A stretch of DNA of 64,000 nucleotides from Streptomyces microflavus (GTDB lineage Bacteria > Actinomycetota > Actinomycetes > Streptomycetales > Streptomycetaceae), in assembly GCF_014650075.1 (NCBI RefSeq), contig NZ_BMUG01000008.1:186001-250000 (forward strand). The letters run 5' to 3'. A model generated the notes under the pieces. That model worked only from the letters and a program-made list of their open reading frames with translations, was not told the origin of the DNA and made no database searches. The translations under genes were made by a program, and so were the position numbers. Below, piece by piece: positions 51,916 to 61,060 of the stretch; within the stretch, counting starts at the first letter, position 1; each line of letters opens with the position of its first letter.

Positions 51916-52446
51916 ATGGATGTCTCCGATTCCCCCGACGCCGACCCGGCGGATGCTGTCCCTGCCGCGGATGCCGTCCGTGCCGCGGATGCGGCAGGTG
52001 CCGACCGTGACCGTGACGCCGACGGCATGCTCGCCGAGCAGTTGCTGCGGCTGACCCGTCGGCTGCACCGCATCCAGAGCCGCCAGCTGGAGCCGATCGG
52101 TATCACCCCGGCCCAGTTCCGGCTGCTGCGGACCGTCGCGAGTTACGACGCGGCCCCCCGGATGGCGGATCTCGCCCAGCGCCTGGACGTGGTCCCGCGC
52201 GCCGTGACGACGCTGGTCGACGCCCTGGAGGCGAGCGGGCGGGTCCGCCGCGCCCCGGATCCGGACAGCCGCCGGGTCGTGCGCATCGAGATCACCGACG
52301 AGGGACGCGCCACGCTGCGCTCCCTGCGCAACGCGCGCCGGGCGGCCGCGGAGGAGATCCTGGCTCCATTGACCGCCGGCCAGCGCGAGGTGCTCGGCGG
52401 ACTGCTCTCCGCTCTGGTCGACGGAATGCCGGAGCGCCGCTGCTGA
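51916..52446 (+). CDS. MarR-family regulator
   Basis: The 176-aa protein has a disordered Ala/Asp-rich head (residues 1-35) and the MarR winged helix: LTRRLHRIQSRQLEPIGITPAQFRLLRTV, MADLAQRLDVVPRAVTTLVDALE for the recognition helices, and RRAPDPDSRRVVRIEITDEG for the wing. It likely represses the divergent exporter through the dyad at 51868-51890. It has no Cys in the sensing position of OhrR types. The head repeats AADAV/AADA, which may have expanded by slippage. Confidence 0.92.
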   Translation: MDVSDSPDADPADAVPAADAVRAADAAGADRDRDADGMLAEQLLRLTRRLHRIQSRQLEPIGITPAQFRLLRTVASYDAAPRMADLAQRLDVVPRAVTTLVDALEASGRVRRAPDPDSRRVVRIEITDEGRATLRSLRNARRAAAEEILAPLTAGQREVLGGLLSALVDGMPERRC

Positions 52447-52534
52447 GACCGGCCGCGGACCACCGACCACCGGACCGCACCGGCTGTACCGACCGCACCG
52501 CACCCACCGCACCGACCGCCGAGGGGACACCGAG

Positions 52535-55492
52535 ATGCCGCTGCTGGAGCCCGAGCCGGAAGCCCTCCGCCCCGGTACGGCACGCGAACCCGCCCCCGAC
52601 CGGGTCACCGACCGGAGTGCGACCGGCACCCCCGAGCCCCTCCGCGCCGAGCTGACCGCCCTGCTCGGCGCGGACAAGGTGCTCTGGAAGATCTCCGACC
52701 TCGTGCGGTACGCCTCCGACGCCAGCCCCTACCGCTTCCTCCCCCGGGTCGTGCTGGTCCCGGAGGACCTCGACGACATCTCCGCGATCCTGTCGTACGC
52801 CCACGGCAAAGGCCGCGAGGTCGTCTTCCGGGCCGCGGGCACCAGCCTCAACGGCCAGGCGCAGGGCGAGGACATCCTGGTCGACGTACGCCGTCACTGG
52901 ACCGGGATCGAGGTGCTGGACGACGGGGCGCGGGCCCGGATCCGGCCCGGCACCACCGTCCTGCGGGCCAACACGACGCTCGCCCGGTACGGCAGGCTGC
53001 TGGGCCCCGACCCGGCGAGCGCCATCGCCTGCACGGTCGGCGGGGTCGTCGCCAACAACGCCTCGGGCATGACGGCCGGCACCACCCGCAACTCCTACCG
53101 GACGCTCGCCTCGCTGACGTTCGTCCTGCCGAGCGGCACCGTCGTCGACACCGCCGATCCCGCCGCCGACGAGGAGCTGGTCCGGGCGGAGCCGAAGCTG
53201 TGCGCGGGGCTGTTGGCGCTCAAAGCGGAGATCGAGGCGGACGAGGAGCTGACGGCCCGTATCCGCGCCAAGTACGCGATCAAGAACACCAACGGCTACC
53301 GCCTGGACGCCTTCCTCGACGGCGCGACGCCGGTGCAGATCCTGCGCGGTCTCATGGTCGGCTCCGAGGGCACGTTCGGCTTCATCTCCGAGACCGTCTT
53401 CGACACCCTGCCCCTGGACCGGCGGGTCACCAGCGCCCTGCTCTTCTTCCCCTCCCTCACCGCCGCCGCGGCCGCCGTCCCCCGGTTCAACGAGGCGGGG
53501 GCCATCGCGGTGGAGGTGATGGACGGCAACACCCTGCGCGCCTCGGTCAGCGTGAAGGGAGTTCCGGCCGACTGGGCGGCCCTGCCCCGGGAGACGGCAG
53601 CGCTGCTGGTCGAGTTCCGCGCCCCGGACGAGGCCGGGCAGGAGGCGTTCGAGGAGGCCGCAGCCGAGGTGATGCGGGGGCTCGACCTGGTGGTTCCGGC
53701 GGCGTCCGTCACCAACGCGTTCACCCGGGACGCGGGGACGATCGCCGGGTACTGGAAGGCGCGCAAGGCGTTCGTGACGGCGGTCGGCGGTTCCCGCCCC
53801 TCGGGTACGACGCTGATCACGGAGGACTTCGCGGTCCCCCCGGACCGGCTGGCCGACGCCTGCGAGGCACTGCTGGAGCTCCAGTCGCGCCACGGCTTCG
53901 ACGCCGCCGTGGCCGGTCACGCGGCCCACGGCAATCTGCACTTCCTGCTCGCCTTCGACGCGGCGCTCCCCGCCGATGTCGAGCGGTACGACGCGTTCAT
54001 GCAGGAGTTCTGCGCCCTCGTCGTGGACCGTTTCGACGGGTCGCTGAAGGCGGAGCACGCCACCGGCCGCAATATCGCGCCGTTCCTGGAGCGCGAGTGG
54101 GGTGAGCGGGCGACGGAGCTGATGTGGCGGACGAAGCAGGTCATCGACCCCGAGGGGGTGCTCGCACCGCGCATCGTTCTCGACCGTGATCCGCGGGCCC
54201 ATCTGCGGGGGCTGAAGACCATTCCGAAAGTGGAGGCGGTCGCCGACCCGTGCATCGAGTGCGGCTTCTGCGAACCCACCTGCCCCAGCGAGGACCTGAC
54301 GACCACTCCGCGCCAGCGGATCGTGCTGCGCCGCGAGATGATGCGCCAGGCGGACGGCTCCCCGGTGGAGGCCGGACTGCTCGACGCCTACGGGTACGAC
54401 GCGGTGGACACCTGCGCCGGGGACTCCACCTGCAAGCTCGCCTGCCCGGTCGGCATCGACACCGGGGCGATGATGAAGGGGTTCCGGCACCGCAGGCACA
54501 CCCCGCGCGAGGAGCGGATCGCCGCGCTCACCGCCAAGAACTTCCGCGTGGTGGAGGCCTCGGCGCGGCTCGCGGTGGCGGCGGGGGACGCCATCGGGAA
54601 GCGGGGCGGCGACCGGCTCCTCGCATCCGTGACGCGGCTCGCCCGCAGGGCCGTCCGCCCCGATCTCGTACCGGAATGGCTGCCCCAGCTCCCCGGTTCC
54701 GCCGCCCGGGAGCTGCCCCGCACCACGCGGGTGGGGGCGAGCGCGGTCTACTACCCGGCCTGCGTGAACCGCATCTTCGCCGGACCGGAGGCGGGACCCG
54801 GGGGCACGCCCGCCCCCTCCCTGGCCGAGGCGGTGGTGGCCGTGTCCGAGCGGGCCGGAAAGCCGGTGTGGATCCCCGGGGACGTGGCGGGGACGTGCTG
54901 CGCGACGATCTGGCACTCCAAGGGGTACGACGCGGGCAACAGGGTGATGGCCAATCGCATCGTGGAGGCGGCCTGGGGCTGGACCGCGGGCGGGACGCTG
55001 CCGCTCGTCGTGGACGCGTCCTCCTGCACGCTCGGCATCGCCGAGGAGGTGGTGCCCTACCTCAGCGAGGACAACCGGGAGCTGCACCGGGAGCTGACGG
55101 TGGTGGACTCGCTGGTGTGGGCGGCCGGGGAGCTGCTGCCGGAGCTGACAGTGTTCGAGAGGGCCGGTTCGGCGGTCCTCCACCCGACGTGCTCGATGGA
55201 ACACCTGGGCGATGTCGAGCAGTTGCGCGTGCTGGCCGAGGCCTGCGCCGAGGAGGTGACCGTGCCGGACGGGGCGGGGTGCTGTGCCTTCGCGGGCGAC
55301 CGGGGCATGCTGCACAAGGAGTTGACCGACGCGGCGACGGCGAAGGAGGCGGCGGAGGTCAACTCCCGTGACTACGACGCCTATCTGTCGGCCAACCGCA
55401 TGTGCGAGATCGGCATGGAGCGGGCCACCGGGCATCCCTACCGTTCGGCCCTGATCGAGCTGGAGCGCGCTACCCGGCCGCCCGGCCGCTGA
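52535..55492 (+). CDS. FAD/Fe-S D-lactate dehydrogenase-like oxidoreductase
   Basis: The 985-aa protein has an FAD_binding_4 domain (FRAAGTSLNGQAQGEDILVD, CTVGGVVANNASGM; about residues 65-260), an FAD-oxidase C-terminal domain (to about 530, with GHAAHGNLHF), a [4Fe-4S] module (CIECGFCEPTCP near 573; CAGDSTCKLACPVG) and CCG-type heterodisulfide-reductase domains (GTCCATIWHSKGY; HPTCSMEHLG; GCCAFAGDRG). This is the one-chain Dld/YdiJ type that oxidises D-lactate or D-2-hydroxyglutarate and passes electrons to the chain. The substrate is not settled from sequence. The ATG start is behind GAGGGGACACC. Confidence 0.93.
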   Translation: MPLLEPEPEALRPGTAREPAPDRVTDRSATGTPEPLRAELTALLGADKVLWKISDLVRYASDASPYRFLPRVVLVPEDLDDISAILSYAHGKGREVVFRAAGTSLNGQAQGEDILVDVRRHWTGIEVLDDGARARIRPGTTVLRANTTLARYGRLLGPDPASAIACTVGGVVANNASGMTAGTTRNSYRTLASLTFVLPSGTVVDTADPAADEELVRAEPKLCAGLLALKAEIEADEELTARIRAKYAIKNTNGYRLDAFLDGATPVQILRGLMVGSEGTFGFISETVFDTLPLDRRVTSALLFFPSLTAAAAAVPRFNEAGAIAVEVMDGNTLRASVSVKGVPADWAALPRETAALLVEFRAPDEAGQEAFEEAAAEVMRGLDLVVPAASVTNAFTRDAGTIAGYWKARKAFVTAVGGSRPSGTTLITEDFAVPPDRLADACEALLELQSRHGFDAAVAGHAAHGNLHFLLAFDAALPADVERYDAFMQEFCALVVDRFDGSLKAEHATGRNIAPFLEREWGERATELMWRTKQVIDPEGVLAPRIVLDRDPRAHLRGLKTIPKVEAVADPCIECGFCEPTCPSEDLTTTPRQRIVLRREMMRQADGSPVEAGLLDAYGYDAVDTCAGDSTCKLACPVGIDTGAMMKGFRHRRHTPREERIAALTAKNFRVVEASARLAVAAGDAIGKRGGDRLLASVTRLARRAVRPDLVPEWLPQLPGSAARELPRTTRVGASAVYYPACVNRIFAGPEAGPGGTPAPSLAEAVVAVSERAGKPVWIPGDVAGTCCATIWHSKGYDAGNRVMANRIVEAAWGWTAGGTLPLVVDASSCTLGIAEEVVPYLSEDNRELHRELTVVDSLVWAAGELLPELTVFERAGSAVLHPTCSMEHLGDVEQLRVLAEACAEEVTVPDGAGCCAFAGDRGMLHKELTDAATAKEAAEVNSRDYDAYLSANRMCEIGMERATGHPYRSALIELERATRPPGR

Positions 55493-55526
55493 GCGTCCGA
55501 AGGTCCCTTCCGGCGCAGGTCAGACG

Positions 55527-55551
55527 CCCCAACTGGTTGAACCAGTTGGGG
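55527..55551 (+). terminator. Hairpin with T-run after the FAD/Fe-S gene
   Basis: CCCCAACTGGTT and its exact complement are separated by a single G and followed by TTTT. Located 35 bases behind the stop, it is a textbook intrinsic terminator. Confidence 0.9.
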
Positions 55552-55734
55552 TTTTCGCGTGCCCTGAAGAAAAGTCCATGGTTTGAGGACGAGAGTCCAA
55601 TTGGCTCCCTTGCGCACCATCAGCCTCACCGTCCAGGGTCCTTACCGAGGCCCGGTCCCCAGGTCGCTCACGCGCGTACGGGACCGGACGCGCTCGCGCA
55701 CCGTCAGAACCCCCACACCCCACCTGGAGGCTCG

Positions 55735-57210
55735 ATGAACGACGACGACGCCCGGCCCGGACAGCCCCCGCAGGACCTCCCCCCGCAGAACACCGGAGAC
55801 GGCCCCGCCCGGCAGGACCCCAGCCGCCGTTCGGTGCTGTGGACCACGGCGGGCGTGGCCGGCGCCGGACTCGGCCTCGGCGCGCTGGCCCCCGGCACCG
55901 CGTCGGCCGCCGGAAGCAACGTTCCGGAAGCCGTGGCGGCCGCGGCCGCCGCCCCCGCCCGCCAGGGCCGCACGATGACCGACGTCCCCTTCGAGCGGCG
56001 CTCGACGGTCCGGGTCGGCATCGTGGGCCTCGGCAACCGGGGCGACAGCATGATCGACCTCTTCCTCGCCGTCCCGGGCGTCCGGGTCGTGGCGGTCTGC
56101 GACCCGGTCCGGGACAAGACGGAGAAGGCGGCCGCCAAGGTGACGGCCGCCGGGCAGCCCGCCCCCGCCGTCTACGCCAAGGGGGAGGACGACTACGTCA
56201 ACCTCTGCCGGCGCGGGGACATCGACTTCGTCTATGTGGCCACCCCCTGGGAGCTGCACTTCCCGATGGCGAAGGCGGCGATGCTGAACGGGAAGCACGT
56301 CGGCGTGGAGTGTCCGATCGCGATGCGGCTGGAGGAGCTCTGGCAGCTCGTCGACCTCTCCGAGCGCACCCGGCGCCACTGCATGCAGCTGGAGAACTGT
56401 TGTTACGGCAAGAACGAGATGCGGGTGCTCCGGATGGCGCACGCGGGTCTCTTCGGGGACCTGCTGCACGGCGCGGGGGCGTACAACCACGATCTGCGCG
56501 AGCTGATGTTCGACCCGGACTACTACGAGGGTCCGTGGCGGCGGCTGTGGCACACCCGGCTGCGTGGCGACCTCTACCCCAACCACGGGTTCGGCCCGGT
56601 CGCCAACTACATGGACGTCAACCGGGGTGACCGTGCCGTCTCCATCACCAGCATCGGCACCCCCGCCCTCGGCCTCGCCGCGTACCGCGAGGAGCACATG
56701 CCCCCGGGCGACCCCAGCTGGAAGGAGTCGTACATCGGCGCCGACCGGACGATCAGCCTCGTGCAGACCGCCAAGGGCCGGGTGATCCGGCTGGAGCACG
56801 ATGTGTCGTCGCCGCACCCGTACTCCCGGATCAACAGTCTCGGCGGGACCCGGGGGGTCTTCGAGGACTATCCGGAGCGGATCTATCTGGAGCCCACGAA
56901 CACGAACCACCAGTGGGACGACTTCAAGAAGTACGCCGAGTGGGACCACTGGCTCTGGAAGGAGCACGCCAACCCGCCGGGCGGCCACGGCGGGATGGAC
57001 TACATCATGGTGTTCCGGCTGATGCAGTGCATGCGGCTCGGGCTCGTCCCTGACTTCGATGTGTACGACGCGGCCACCTGGACGGCCCCGGTGCCGCTCA
57101 GCCACCTCTCCATCAAGGCCAAGGGCGTCCCGCTGCCCATACCCGACTTCACCCGGGGCGCCTGGAAGAAGGCCAGGTCCGGCATGGACTCGGAGAAGCC
57201 GGCCGCATGA
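55735..57210 (+). CDS. GH109-like Gfo/Idh/MocA-family protein, Tat-exported
   Basis: ATG 55735, behind TGGAGG, gives 491 aa. SRRSVLWTTAGVAG with Arg31-Arg32 and a hydrophobic, Ala-rich segment indicates Tat export. A Rossmann NAD site (VGIVGLGNRGDSM) and the later motifs YVATPWELHFPMAKA, GAGAYNHDL and YPNHGFGPVANYMDVN are typical of GH109, whose members cleave alpha-N-acetylgalactosaminides through NAD-dependent chemistry. The LGNRG loop favours that over plain sugar oxidoreductases. Substrate remains inference. A hairpin follows the gene. Confidence 0.88.
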   Translation: MNDDDARPGQPPQDLPPQNTGDGPARQDPSRRSVLWTTAGVAGAGLGLGALAPGTASAAGSNVPEAVAAAAAAPARQGRTMTDVPFERRSTVRVGIVGLGNRGDSMIDLFLAVPGVRVVAVCDPVRDKTEKAAAKVTAAGQPAPAVYAKGEDDYVNLCRRGDIDFVYVATPWELHFPMAKAAMLNGKHVGVECPIAMRLEELWQLVDLSERTRRHCMQLENCCYGKNEMRVLRMAHAGLFGDLLHGAGAYNHDLRELMFDPDYYEGPWRRLWHTRLRGDLYPNHGFGPVANYMDVNRGDRAVSITSIGTPALGLAAYREEHMPPGDPSWKESYIGADRTISLVQTAKGRVIRLEHDVSSPHPYSRINSLGGTRGVFEDYPERIYLEPTNTNHQWDDFKKYAEWDHWLWKEHANPPGGHGGMDYIMVFRLMQCMRLGLVPDFDVYDAATWTAPVPLSHLSIKAKGVPLPIPDFTRGAWKKARSGMDSEKPAA

Positions 57211-57215
57211 CGGCG

Positions 57216-57249
57216 GCGGGGTCCCGGGCGGCTCGGCGCGGGACCCCGC
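57216..57249 (+). terminator. GC hairpin after GH109-like gene
   Basis: GCGGGGTCCC at 57216-57225 pairs perfectly with GGGACCCCGC at 57240-57249 across a 14-base loop, right behind the stop codon. No T-run. Confidence 0.7.
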
Positions 57250-57374
57250 AGGGGGCTGAACGGCCGTAAAACCGGTTGCCCCGAAGGGGGCCGGGAAGCG
57301 AACCTTGCACGGTTTGGTCACCCCGTATCTCCGAGGTCCGCACGGACCTCGCGCATACCGAGCCCTGGGACGTC

Positions 57375-59216
57375 ATGCAGATTCGCGATCTTCCGTATAC
57401 GGATCCCGGCGACCCCGATGTACGGTCGGGCCCACGCTTCCTGTACTGGCTCGGGCGCAATCAGCTCGGCGGACAGCTCAAGGCCCTTGGCTGGGGACTG
57501 CTCCATCAGCTGGGCATCGCCGGACTCCCGGTCACCGTGGGCGTCGCCGTCCAGGCCGTCATCGAGCGCTCCGGCACCCGGCTGGCGCTGGCCGGCGGTC
57601 TGATCCTGGCCCTCGGCATCCTCATCGCGGTGGGCGACACCATGCTCCACCGGACCGCCGTCACCAACTGGATCACCGCCGCCGCCCGGGTGCAGCAGCT
57701 CCTGGCTCGCAAGACCGCCGAGCTGGGCGCCGCCCTGACCCGGCGGGTCGCCGCCGGTGAAGTCGTCGCCGTGTCGACCGGTGACGTGGAGAAGATCGGC
57801 TGGTTCGTCGAGGCCCTCTCGCGCTTCCTGGCCGCCGCCATCGCGCTCGTCGTGGTCTGCGTGGGGCTGGTCGTCTACCTCCCGGCCCTGGGCGTGCTGG
57901 TGGCCGTCGCCATGCCGGTGCTGGCCCTCGCCGTGCTGCCGCTGCTCCCCCGCGCCACCCGGCGCGCCGACGAGCAGCGCGAGAAGGCGGGCAAGGCGAC
58001 CGAGATGGCCTCGGACACCGTGGCCGGACTGCGGGTGCTGCGCGGCATCGGCGGCGAGGAGCTCTTCCTCGGCCGCTACCGCCGCGCCTCCCAGGAGGTC
58101 CGCAAGGCCGCCGTGCGCTCCGCGAGGATGTGGGCGCTGATCTCGGCGGTGCAGGTGTTGCTGCCGGGCATCCTGCTGATCTCCCTGGTCTGGTACGGGG
58201 CGACGCTGGCGCGGGACGGCCGTATCGACGTGGGCCAACTGGTCACCGTCTACAGCGCGGTCACCCTGATGCTGTTCCCTCTCCGTCACTTCGAGGAGAT
58301 CGCCATGGCCTATTCCTTCTCGCGGCCCTCCGCGCAGCGCGCCGTACGGGTGCTGTCGCTGCGCCGCAGCGACCGGACGGCCACGGAGGCGGGCGTTCCG
58401 TCGGGCGACCTGTACGACCCCGCCACCGGGCTGATGGCCCCCCAGGGGCAGTTCACCGCCGTCGTCTGCGGCGACCCGGACGAGGCGGGACGGCTGGCCG
58501 AACGGCTGGGCGGCCACGCCGAGACCGGCGACCAGGACACCGACACCGAGCAGGAGAAGCAGGCACCGTCCGTCCTGCTCGGTGCCGTCGCGCTGGACGA
58601 ACTCCCGCTGGACACCGCGCGGACCGTGGTCCTGGTCCAGGACAAGGACCCGGTGCTGCTCTCCGGCACGCTCCAGGAGCTGCTGGACGTGCCGTCCTCG
58701 GGCCTGGTCACCGCCGAGGCGGCGCTGGAGGCCGCGCAGTGCGGCGATGTGCTCGCCGCACTGGCCCAGGCCTCCCCCGACGCCGACCGGGACCCGATGC
58801 GGACCCGGATCACCGAGCGGGGCAGGTCGCTCTCCGGCGGTCAGCGCCAGCGCCTCGCGCTGGCCCGGTCGCTCATCACCGACCCGGAGGCGCTGGTGCT
58901 GGACGAGCCGACCTCCGCCGTCGACTCGCACACCGAGGCGCGCGTCGCCACCGGGATCGCGGGGCTGCGCCGGGGCCGTACGACGGTCGCGTTCGCCTCC
59001 TCGCCGCTGCTGCTGGACGTCGCCGACCGGGTCGTCCTCGTCCACGAGGGCAGCGTGGTCGCCGTGGGCACCCACCGCGACCTGCTGCTCACCGAACCGC
59101 GCTACCGGGCCGTCGTCACCCGCGAGACCGACGACGAGGCGGCGGCCGACCCCCGCCAGGACATCGGGGCGGTCCCCGCCATGAACAGCATCCAGGAAAT
59201 CGAGGAGAGGGCATGA
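57375..59216 (+). CDS. ABC exporter half 1, degenerate Walker A
   Basis: ATG 57375 (MQIRDLPYTD) gives 613 aa; an upstream in-frame start would add a tail without family support. Six transmembrane helices (about residues 40-320) precede an ATPase domain. The Walker A position reads TAVVCGDPDEAGRLAERLG, without GxxGxGKS/T, and the H-loop His is replaced (VAFASSPLLL), while the signature LSGGQRQRLALARSL and Walker B ALVLDEPTSAVDS are canonical. It therefore needs a partner, encoded by the next gene with an ATGA overlap. The pair is a heterodimeric exporter; substrate unknown. Confidence 0.9.
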   Translation: MQIRDLPYTDPGDPDVRSGPRFLYWLGRNQLGGQLKALGWGLLHQLGIAGLPVTVGVAVQAVIERSGTRLALAGGLILALGILIAVGDTMLHRTAVTNWITAAARVQQLLARKTAELGAALTRRVAAGEVVAVSTGDVEKIGWFVEALSRFLAAAIALVVVCVGLVVYLPALGVLVAVAMPVLALAVLPLLPRATRRADEQREKAGKATEMASDTVAGLRVLRGIGGEELFLGRYRRASQEVRKAAVRSARMWALISAVQVLLPGILLISLVWYGATLARDGRIDVGQLVTVYSAVTLMLFPLRHFEEIAMAYSFSRPSAQRAVRVLSLRRSDRTATEAGVPSGDLYDPATGLMAPQGQFTAVVCGDPDEAGRLAERLGGHAETGDQDTDTEQEKQAPSVLLGAVALDELPLDTARTVVLVQDKDPVLLSGTLQELLDVPSSGLVTAEAALEAAQCGDVLAALAQASPDADRDPMRTRITERGRSLSGGQRQRLALARSLITDPEALVLDEPTSAVDSHTEARVATGIAGLRRGRTTVAFASSPLLLDVADRVVLVHEGSVVAVGTHRDLLLTEPRYRAVVTRETDDEAAADPRQDIGAVPAMNSIQEIEERA

Positions 59217-60994
59217 TCGGCGTCGCACCACCGGCGTACGACCCGGCCGCCCCGGAGTCGGCCACCACCCTGCCCGTGGGCACCCCCACGACCGTACGGA
59301 GTTACGTACGGGATCTGCTGCGGCGCCACCGCAAGGCCTTCGCCCTCCTGATCGGCGCCAACACGGTGGCGGTCGTCGCGTCGATCGCCGGACCGTATCT
59401 GCTGGGCGGGCTGGTCGAGGACCTGTCCAAGGGGGTCGCCGAACTGCATCTGGAGCGCACGGCGGCGATCTTCGCCCTGGCGCTGGTGATCCAGACGGTC
59501 TTCACCCGGTCCATGCGGCTGCGCGGGGCCATGCTGGGTGAGGAGATGCTCGCCGACCTGCGCGAGGACTTCCTCGTCCGGGCGGTGGGTCTGCCGCCCG
59601 GAGTTCTGGAGCGGGCCGGGACGGGCGATCTGCTCTCCCGGATCACCACGGACATCGACCGGCTGGCCAACGCGATGCGGGAGGCCGTGCCGCAGCTGGC
59701 CATCGGTGTCGTCTGGGCCGGGCTGCTGCTCGGCGCGCTCACCGTCACCGCGCCCCCGCTGGCGCTGGCCGTCGCGATCGCGCTGCCGGTGCTGATCGTG
59801 GGCTGCCGCTGGTACTTCCGGCGCGCGCCCTCGGCGTACCGCTCGGAGGCCGCCGGTTACGCGGCCGTCGCCGCGATGCTCGCCGAGACCGTGGACGCCG
59901 GGCGGACCGTGGAGGCGCACCGGCTCGGTGCCCGCCGGGTGGCGCTGTCCGACCGTCGGATCACGGAGTGGACGGCCTGGGAGCGGTACACGCTGTTCCT
60001 GCGCTCGGTGCTGTTCCCGGTCTTCAACGCGACGTACGTGACGATCCTCGGCGCGGTCCTGCTGCTCGGCGGCTGGTTCGTGCTGGAGGGGTGGCTGACG
60101 GTCGGGCAGCTGACCACGGGGGCGCTGCTGGCGCAGATGATGGTCGACCCGATCGGCCTCATCCTGCGCTGGTACGACGAGCTCCAGGTGGCCCAGGTGT
60201 CCCTGGCGCGGCTGGTCGGCGTACGGGAGATCGAGCCGGACGCCGGGAACGCGGAGGTCGGGCCGGACGGCCGGGACGTGCGGGCGGACGAGGTGCGCTT
60301 CGGGTACCGGGAGGGCGTCGACGTCCTGCACCAGGTGTCGCTGAACGTGGCTCCGGGGACCCGGCTGGCCCTGGTCGGGCCTTCGGGTGCGGGCAAGTCG
60401 ACGCTGGGGCGGCTGCTGGCCGGGATCTACGCCCCGCGCACCGGTGAGGTGACCCTCGGCGGGGCCGAGCTGTCGCAGATGACGGCGGAGCGGGTCCGTG
60501 AGCACGTGGCCCTGGTCAACCAGGAGCACCACGTCTTCGTGGGTTCGCTGCGGGACAACCTGCTGCTGGCCCGGAACGGGGCCCAGGACGCCGAGCTGTG
60601 GGCCTCGCTGGCCGCGGTCGACGCGGACGGCTGGGCGAAGGGCCTGGACAAGGGGCTGGACACGGAGGTCGGTTCGGGCGGGTTCGCGCTGACCCCGGCG
60701 CAGGCCCAGCAGATCGCGCTGGCCCGGCTGGTGCTGGCCGACCCGCACACGCTGGTCCTGGACGAGGCGACCTCGCTGCTGGACCCGCGGGCGGCCCGTC
60801 ATCTGGAGCGTTCACTGGCCCGGGTGCTTGAAGGCCGTACGGTGGTGGCGATCGCGCACCGGCTGCACACCGCGCACGACGCGGACGTCATCGCGGTGGT
60901 GGAGGACGGCCGGATCAGCGAACTGGGCAGCCACGACGAGCTGGTGGCGGCGGACGGCGCGTACGCGGCGCTGTGGCGGTCCTGGCACGGGTGA
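59213..60994 (+). CDS. ABC exporter half 2, degenerate signature
   Basis: ATG 59213 overlaps the stop of half 1 and gives 593 aa. Six transmembrane helices (about residues 35-320) are followed by an ATPase domain with canonical Walker A VGPSGAGKSTLG, Walker B TLVLDEATSLLD and H-loop IAHRLHT. The signature reads ALTPAQAQQIALA in place of LSGGQ. Combined with half 1, one composite ATP site is complete (this Walker A with the other's LSGGQ) and the other is doubly degenerate. The last codons are repeated downstream in tandem. Confidence 0.92.
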   Translation: MIGVAPPAYDPAAPESATTLPVGTPTTVRSYVRDLLRRHRKAFALLIGANTVAVVASIAGPYLLGGLVEDLSKGVAELHLERTAAIFALALVIQTVFTRSMRLRGAMLGEEMLADLREDFLVRAVGLPPGVLERAGTGDLLSRITTDIDRLANAMREAVPQLAIGVVWAGLLLGALTVTAPPLALAVAIALPVLIVGCRWYFRRAPSAYRSEAAGYAAVAAMLAETVDAGRTVEAHRLGARRVALSDRRITEWTAWERYTLFLRSVLFPVFNATYVTILGAVLLLGGWFVLEGWLTVGQLTTGALLAQMMVDPIGLILRWYDELQVAQVSLARLVGVREIEPDAGNAEVGPDGRDVRADEVRFGYREGVDVLHQVSLNVAPGTRLALVGPSGAGKSTLGRLLAGIYAPRTGEVTLGGAELSQMTAERVREHVALVNQEHHVFVGSLRDNLLLARNGAQDAELWASLAAVDADGWAKGLDKGLDTEVGSGGFALTPAQAQQIALARLVLADPHTLVLDEATSLLDPRAARHLERSLARVLEGRTVVAIAHRLHTAHDADVIAVVEDGRISELGSHDELVAADGAYAALWRSWHG

Positions 60995-61044
60995 GACCCC
61001 CTGTCCTGGCACGGGTGAGACCCTGTCCTGGCACGGTGAGGCCC
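60979..61044. repeat. Three tandem copies of a GTCCTGGCACGGGTGAGACC unit
   Basis: Copies at 60979-60998, 61003-61022 and 61025-61044 (the third with changes) start inside the end of the ABC gene and include its stop codon, then repeat in the intergenic space. Slippage duplication of the gene end is likely. Confidence 0.85.
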
Positions 61045-61060
61045 TTGGAGGCCCCGGGCG

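Noticed and set aside
49944..52010. 688-codon plus-strand frame opposite the MsbA-type exporter
   Set aside because: Shadow frame; the minus strand has all ABC motifs.
52292..55435. 1047-codon minus-strand frame opposite the FAD/Fe-S gene
   Set aside because: Shadow frame; Arg/Gly/His-rich with no domain.
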